Shown: piece after piece, positions 59,836 through 64,000 of the stretch
Layout: the number at the start of each line of letters is the position of its first letter
Numbering within the stretch: the first letter of the stretch is position 1
Assembly: GCF_011064615.1 (NCBI RefSeq)
Contig: NZ_JAALJH010000003.1
Location: 124,001-188,000, forward strand
Source of the DNA: Aquisphaera insulae
GTDB taxonomy: Bacteria > Planctomycetota > Planctomycetia > Isosphaerales > Isosphaeraceae
DNA: 64,000 bases
Direction: 5' to 3'
Notes under the pieces: generated by a model
What the model was told of the DNA's origin: nothing
Databases searched by the model: none
Seen by the model: the letters and a program-made list of their open reading frames with translations, nothing else
Position numbers and translations under genes: made by a program

Positions 59836-62800
59836 ATGGCGGCACGCTCGGACGAATTCGTGACCCAGGCCAGGGAGCACCTCGCGGCGCTCGAGCCGAT
59901 CCTCCTGTCGCTGGAGAGTGCCGGCGCGGACACGGACGTTCGCGAACAGGCCGACCGCTGCCTGAGGATGGTCCACTCGATCAAGGGGGATGCGGGGTTC
60001 CTTGGGTACACGGGGATCCGCACGCTCGCCGACGCCATCGAGTCGGCGCTCGAGGCGGTCCGGGATCGCACCGCGCGGCCCCTTGCCGGCGTTGTTGAGC
60101 GTTTGCTCTCCGCCTGTGACCGCCTGGCCACACTCGTCGACGACGCCGAGAACAGCAACGCGGCCGACCTGGGCGAGATCCTCGCGAAACTGGAAGCGGT
60201 CGGACGCCCCGCGCGGGGCGTCCCGGACGACTGGACGATCGACCTGCGCGAGGTGGACCGCCTCCGGCACGGTCGCCTGGCCGGGTTCTTCGAGACGCTG
60301 GCCGGGCTCGGCGCGGTGATCTCGCCCGAGTTGATCGCCGAATTCGGGGACCTCTCGGCCGGGCTCCCGACCGGATCGGTGCGGCTCGGATTCGGGCTCA
60401 CCTCGGCCATGCCCCGAGACGAGATCCTCCGATCCCTCGGCCATCCGGCTTCGTCCGCCCCCGGCGAGCCGCCCGCGAGCGTGCCCCTGGTCATCGACCT
60501 GGTCGAATGGTCGCGTCGTCGAGGTCCTCGGCTCGGTCCCCTCTTTTCCGAGCTTGCCGGCCTGGGGGCCCTGGGATCCCGGAATTTGGACCTCGGGACG
60601 TCGGACCTGACCACCGGCCTGGAACGTACTGCGGTCATCTGGCGAGGAGAACTCCGCACGACGCTGGCGGGCGAGGAGATCCGGAGGCGGCTTGGGTTGA
60701 CCACGGAGGCTCGCGAAATCGGACAGCCGCATGAGGTGGCGTCCGGAAGCGGATCGGCCGCACCGACGAGTCCGGTACCGCCGGCCGGCCGTGCCCCCGC
60801 GCCGGGAGCGGAGCGGCCGGCCTCGCTGCGGATCAACGTGGAGCTGCTGGACCGGCTCATGACGCTGGCCAGCGAGCTGACGCTGGTTCGCAATCAGTCG
60901 GTGCTCGCGTTCGATCGGGATGACGACCGGGTGCGTCCCATCGTGCAGCGGCTTGATGCCGTCACCTCGGCCATCCAGCAGACCGTCCTGCGGACCCGGA
61001 TGCAGCCGATCGGGAACCTCTTCAGCAAGTTCCCCCGCTTGGCCCGGGATCTCGCCAGGCAGCTCGGGAAGAACGTGGAGATGACCCTCGAGGGCCGGGA
61101 CGTCGAGCTCGACAAGACGATCCTCGAGCAACTCTCCGACCCCCTCACACACCTGGTCCGCAACAGCGTCGATCACGGCATCGAGCCGCCGCCCGCGCGG
61201 CTCGCCGCGGGCAAGTCGGAAGTCGGCCGGATCACCCTCGCGGCGTCCCATGACGAAGGCCAGATCCGCATCGAGATTCGCGACGACGGGCGGGGCATCG
61301 ACCCGCGGGGCGTCCGCGAGAAGGCGATGGCGATGAGGCTGAGGTCGGAGCCCGAGCTCGACCGGATGTCGCCCCGCGAGCTGCTCTCGCTCATCCTCTT
61401 GCCAGGCTTCTCCACCGCCCGCTCGGTCTCCGAGGTGTCCGGCCGAGGCGTCGGCATGGACGTGGTCAAGACCAACATCGAGCAGCTCGAGGGGACGCTG
61501 ACGATCGACTCGCAGCCGGGCCTGGGGACGGCGATGATCCTCCGGATGCCGCTGACGCTCGCCATCATCCCCAGCCTCATCGTCGCCGTGAAGGGCGAGC
61601 GCTTCGCCATCCCCCAGCGAGACCTGGAGGAAGTGGTCTGCCTGCATCCGGGGCTGACGGGACGAATCGAGCTGGCGTTCGACACGGAGGTCTATCGGTC
61701 GCGTGGCCGGCTCTTGCCGGTCGTCCACCTCGCGGACGTGCTGGCCCGGCGCCGGCCGTTCACGGAGGCGACCCGGGCGGAGATCGCGGCACGTCACGCC
61801 GCCGACCTCGATCCGCAGCGGGTCGCCTACATCCTGGTCCTGCGAACGACCGGCGGCCGTTTCGGGCTGGTGGTGGACGAGATCCGGGGCAGCGAGGAAA
61901 TCGTCGTCAAGCCGATGCATCCCTCGCTCAGGGAGGTCCGGATCTTCGCCGGCGCGACGATCATGGGCGACGGCCGGGTCGCCCTGATCGCGGACGTCGC
62001 CGGGATCCTGGAGCATGCCCGGCTGAGCCTCGAGCCGGCGATGGCCGCCGGGACGGCTTCGCGAGGGGACGAGATGGCGATCCATCCCCAGCGGGTCCTG
62101 CTGTTCGAGTACGGCCCGAACGAGCGATTTGCGCTGCCGCTGCTCCAGATCCGCCGCGTGGTGATGAACGGGCTCGACCGGATCGAGCGGGTCGGCGAGG
62201 ACGAGTTCGTGGCGGTCGACGGCCAGTCGATGCGCCTCCTGCGGCTCGACCGGTTGATCGCCGTCTCGAGCCCGGACGACTCGCGCCCGGGGCTCTCGCC
62301 CCAGGCGGCGCTGATCGTGCCCAGGTTCGCATCCCGACCGACGGCGATCCTGGCGACGCGGATCGTGGATACGGAATCGCTCGCGGTCGACCTCCAACCC
62401 CTTCCGGAGCACCAGGCGGGGATCGTCGGATCCGTCATCGTCCGCGGTCGGATGACCCTGCTCCTGGATCTGCAAGGCTTGATCCAGGGGCTCGCCGGCG
62501 ACCGGGAACCGCGTGCCTCACGCCCGGCGGAGAGGGCGCGGGGGCCCGTGCGGGTGCTCGTGGTGGACGACACGCCGTTCTTCCTGGAGCTGATCCGCCG
62601 CACCCTGGAATCGGAGGGCTACCAGGTCGCGACCGCCGCGAACGGCGCGCAGGGGGCGGCCCGGCTGTCATCGGGAGAGGCCTGCGACCTGATCGTCTCG
62701 GACATCGAGATGCCCGTCATGGACGGCTGGGAGTTCGCCCGGGAAGTCCGCCGCCGTGGCCTCACCACGCCGATGCTGGCGCTGACCTCCCTGAGCGGGC

Positions 62801-62919
62801 CGACCTACGAAAACAGGGCGAGGGAATGCGGCTTCGACGGCTACGAGGTGAAGCTCGACCAGGACCGTCTGCTGCGGACCGTCTCGCGGCTGCTGGCCAG
62901 GAAGGGAGCCCCTTCGTGA
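59836..62919 (+). CDS. cheA: Hybrid CheA histidine kinase with C-terminal receiver domain
   Basis: The 1,027-residue kinase has an Hpt domain (MVHSIKGDAGFLG, His47), two related P2-like segments at about residues 135-205 and 215-290 (AGFFETLAGLGAV and LFSELAGLGAL), a dimerisation domain near 335, the ATPase domain with HLVRNSVDHGIE near 440, DDGRGIDPRG near 485 and GRGVGMDVVKTN near 540, then two CheW-like modules (about 575-720 and 745-890), and a receiver domain from about 905 with Asp956 in SDIEMPVMDG. It autophosphorylates in response to chemoreceptors. The built-in receiver resembles CheA-CheY fusions of gliding or development systems. Confidence 0.93.
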   Translation: MAARSDEFVTQAREHLAALEPILLSLESAGADTDVREQADRCLRMVHSIKGDAGFLGYTGIRTLADAIESALEAVRDRTARPLAGVVERLLSACDRLATLVDDAENSNAADLGEILAKLEAVGRPARGVPDDWTIDLREVDRLRHGRLAGFFETLAGLGAVISPELIAEFGDLSAGLPTGSVRLGFGLTSAMPRDEILRSLGHPASSAPGEPPASVPLVIDLVEWSRRRGPRLGPLFSELAGLGALGSRNLDLGTSDLTTGLERTAVIWRGELRTTLAGEEIRRRLGLTTEAREIGQPHEVASGSGSAAPTSPVPPAGRAPAPGAERPASLRINVELLDRLMTLASELTLVRNQSVLAFDRDDDRVRPIVQRLDAVTSAIQQTVLRTRMQPIGNLFSKFPRLARDLARQLGKNVEMTLEGRDVELDKTILEQLSDPLTHLVRNSVDHGIEPPPARLAAGKSEVGRITLAASHDEGQIRIEIRDDGRGIDPRGVREKAMAMRLRSEPELDRMSPRELLSLILLPGFSTARSVSEVSGRGVGMDVVKTNIEQLEGTLTIDSQPGLGTAMILRMPLTLAIIPSLIVAVKGERFAIPQRDLEEVVCLHPGLTGRIELAFDTEVYRSRGRLLPVVHLADVLARRRPFTEATRAEIAARHAADLDPQRVAYILVLRTTGGRFGLVVDEIRGSEEIVVKPMHPSLREVRIFAGATIMGDGRVALIADVAGILEHARLSLEPAMAAGTASRGDEMAIHPQRVLLFEYGPNERFALPLLQIRRVVMNGLDRIERVGEDEFVAVDGQSMRLLRLDRLIAVSSPDDSRPGLSPQAALIVPRFASRPTAILATRIVDTESLAVDLQPLPEHQAGIVGSVIVRGRMTLLLDLQGLIQGLAGDREPRASRPAERARGPVRVLVVDDTPFFLELIRRTLESEGYQVATAANGAQGAARLSSGEACDLIVSDIEMPVMDGWEFAREVRRRGLTTPMLALTSLSGPTYENRARECGFDGYEVKLDQDRLLRTVSRLLARKGAPS

Positions 62920-63398
62920 CGACTCCGGCGTCCCCCTCGGTGCGGATGTTCTGCACGTTCAGGCTCGACGGCCGGCGGTTCGGCTTCGACGTGCTCGACG
63001 TCAAGGAGATCACCACCAGGGCCTCGACGACCCGGGTGCACCATGCACCGGACGAGGTCCTGGGGCTGGTGAACATCCGGGGGCACGTCTACCTGATCCT
63101 GGATAGCCGCCGGTTGCTCGGCATGCCGGGCGACGCGGGGATCGACGACGGCCGTCTCATCCTGTTCAAGCCCTCGGTCGGCGGTGCGTTCGGCGTCGTC
63201 GTCGATGAGATCTCGGACATCCGGACCGTGGACGCAGCCCAGATCGAGCCGTTCGCCAGGGCGGACCGCGACGCCTCGGTGATGAGTCGATCGGACCTGA
63301 TCGATTGCGTCTGCAAGCTGGATGACGAGCTGCTCGTCGTCCTCAACCCGGGACGAATGCTCGCCGTGATCGAGGAGCCCCGCCAGGCCGCAACGTGA
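62916..63398 (+). CDS. cheW: CheW chemotaxis coupling protein
   Basis: The 160-residue adaptor starts at GTG 62916, overlapping the cheA stop (GTGA), with GAAGGGAG upstream. It has the CheW fold: FCTFRLDGRRFGFDVLDVKE, the receptor-binding VLGLVNIRGHVYLILDSRRL, and VVVDEISDIRTVDAAQIEPF. It links CheA to chemoreceptors. Encoded between cheA and a chemoreceptor gene, it probably serves that specific receptor array. Confidence 0.9.
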   Translation: MTTPASPSVRMFCTFRLDGRRFGFDVLDVKEITTRASTTRVHHAPDEVLGLVNIRGHVYLILDSRRLLGMPGDAGIDDGRLILFKPSVGGAFGVVVDEISDIRTVDAAQIEPFARADRDASVMSRSDLIDCVCKLDDELLVVLNPGRMLAVIEEPRQAAT

Positions 63399-63437
63399 CG
63401 CTCCAGGCCCAACCATCCTACTCACTCGGGTCGCCCC

Positions 63438-64000
63438 ATGACGAACCTCAAGCTCTCGCACAAGATGTTGATCCTGTCGGCGATCCTGATGGGCTCCATG
63501 CTCGCGGTGGGACTCGGCGCCGCGAGCCGATTGGCGAACATCAACACCCAGATACGGGGACTCGTCGACCGGACCTTCGCGAAGCGCGAGGCGCTCGCCG
63601 AGGTCCAGACCAGGTTGCTGGAGTGCCTGCGGGCGCAGAAGAACGCCGTCATCGCCCCGGATGATGAGTCGTCGAAGGCCTTCGCCGCCGCTTCTCGCTC
63701 GTACCTGGCGGGCGTGAAGACCGCCATGGAGCGGCTCGGGGGATTAACGGCGGCCGAGCATGAAGACGCCGAGTCGGCGGCGACCGATGCGCTCGGGAAC
63801 GCGATCGACGCTTTCGCCAGTGTGAACGCCGAGACGCTGGACCTCGCGGTCCAGAACACCCATCCCAAGGCGAAACGGATCCTGAAGACGGACCTCCAGC
63901 GCCAGACCGACATCCTCACCTCGCTTCTCAGGAAGTGGATCGCCGTCCTGGCGTCGAAGTCGAGCACCTCGCCGGCCGACGCCGCGCGGCTGAGGTCGCT
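63438..64000 (+). CDS. Methyl-accepting chemotaxis protein (N-terminal part, cut by window edge)
   Basis: ATG 63438 opens a frame that runs off the right edge. The visible 187 residues show one N-terminal membrane helix (LILSAILMGSMLAVGLGAAS) and a four-helix-bundle sensor region (FAKREALAEVQTRLLECLRA, FAAASRSYLAGVKTAMERLG). The second helix, HAMP and signalling domains lie beyond the window. Position after CheW in the operon supports the assignment. No ligand can be inferred. Confidence 0.8.
   Translation, partial: MTNLKLSHKMLILSAILMGSMLAVGLGAASRLANINTQIRGLVDRTFAKREALAEVQTRLLECLRAQKNAVIAPDDESSKAFAAASRSYLAGVKTAMERLGGLTAAEHEDAESAATDALGNAIDAFASVNAETLDLAVQNTHPKAKRILKTDLQRQTDILTSLLRKWIAVLASKSSTSPADAARLRS

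Noticed and set aside
58933..62475. A 1,180-residue open frame antisense to cheA
   Set aside because: Very high GC3 leaves few stops on the complementary strand. The sequence is Arg/Asp/Gly/Glu-rich with no domain, and the opposite strand encodes a perfect CheA.

Overview
The window looks like chromosome from a GC-rich planctomycete, most likely of the Isosphaeraceae (Isosphaera/Singulisphaera/Paludisphaera type). The reasons are a DUF1559 prepilin-like protein with a GFTLIEL leader, a giant SdrD/B-repeat surface protein with a planctomycete-style arginine-rich N-terminus ending in VEHLEQMLLLS, a PEP-CTERM protein, a cytochrome c/copper type II monooxygenase-like secreted protein, many short exported proteins, and very high GC with strong GC3. 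That bias produces long antisense open frames that are not genes. No rRNA, tRNA or CRISPR array was found.

Layout. 1-7.2 kb: a small HNH endonuclease pair, then a three-gene RND efflux operon (TetR regulator, membrane fusion protein, RND pump, all on the minus strand) with two near-identical palindromic candidate operators. 7.2-8.6 kb: a lower-GC islet with a membrane protein. 8.7-14.0 kb: a GH37 trehalase, a Cof-type HAD phosphatase, an MFS transporter and a divergent DeoR regulator with a perfect palindrome between them, which suggests a sugar-responsive unit. 14-23.3 kb: a proline-rich lipoprotein, an RluA-family pseudouridine synthase, the SdrD-type giant protein, a PEP-CTERM protein sharing its N-terminal domain, a PP2C phosphatase and a small lipoprotein, with strong hairpins between convergent genes. 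23.26-25.08 kb: an insertion element with a DDE transposase plus a MafI-immunity-like passenger gene. 25.2-35.4 kb: a possible operon of ECF sigma factor (running without a stop into a DUF1559 protein), DUF58, transglutaminase-like, MoxR ATPase, YraQ-type permease and copper monooxygenase-like genes. 35.4-49.9 kb: housekeeping and small genes, including a 40-residue zinc ribbon, an M28 peptidase, a translationally coupled HTTM/DUF393 trio, a Cys/Tyr-repeat protein, a glycosyltransferase, an exported methyltransferase and a DinB protein.

50.0-55.0 kb is a nested mobile-element scrapyard. A 210-bp MITE-like repeat occurs twice. One copy is split by a 1,918-bp ISKra4-type element with near-perfect terminal repeats and a 6-bp target duplication; the other copy preserves the empty site. 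The ISKra4-type element carries a frameshifted transposase and an intact SMI1/KNR4-like membrane gene. An IS630 element with a textbook programmed -1 frameshift lies nearby, followed downstream by a PIN-domain toxin-antitoxin pair. 55.2-58.6 kb: M19 dipeptidase, helix-hairpin-helix protein and di-haem cytochrome. 59.0 kb to the end: a chemotaxis operon of Hpt-STAS protein, hybrid CheA with receiver domain, CheW and the start of a chemoreceptor.

The most interesting pattern is that two unrelated insertion elements each carry, besides the transposase, a small gene resembling a polymorphic-toxin immunity protein. Family names come from recognised motifs, not from a search.
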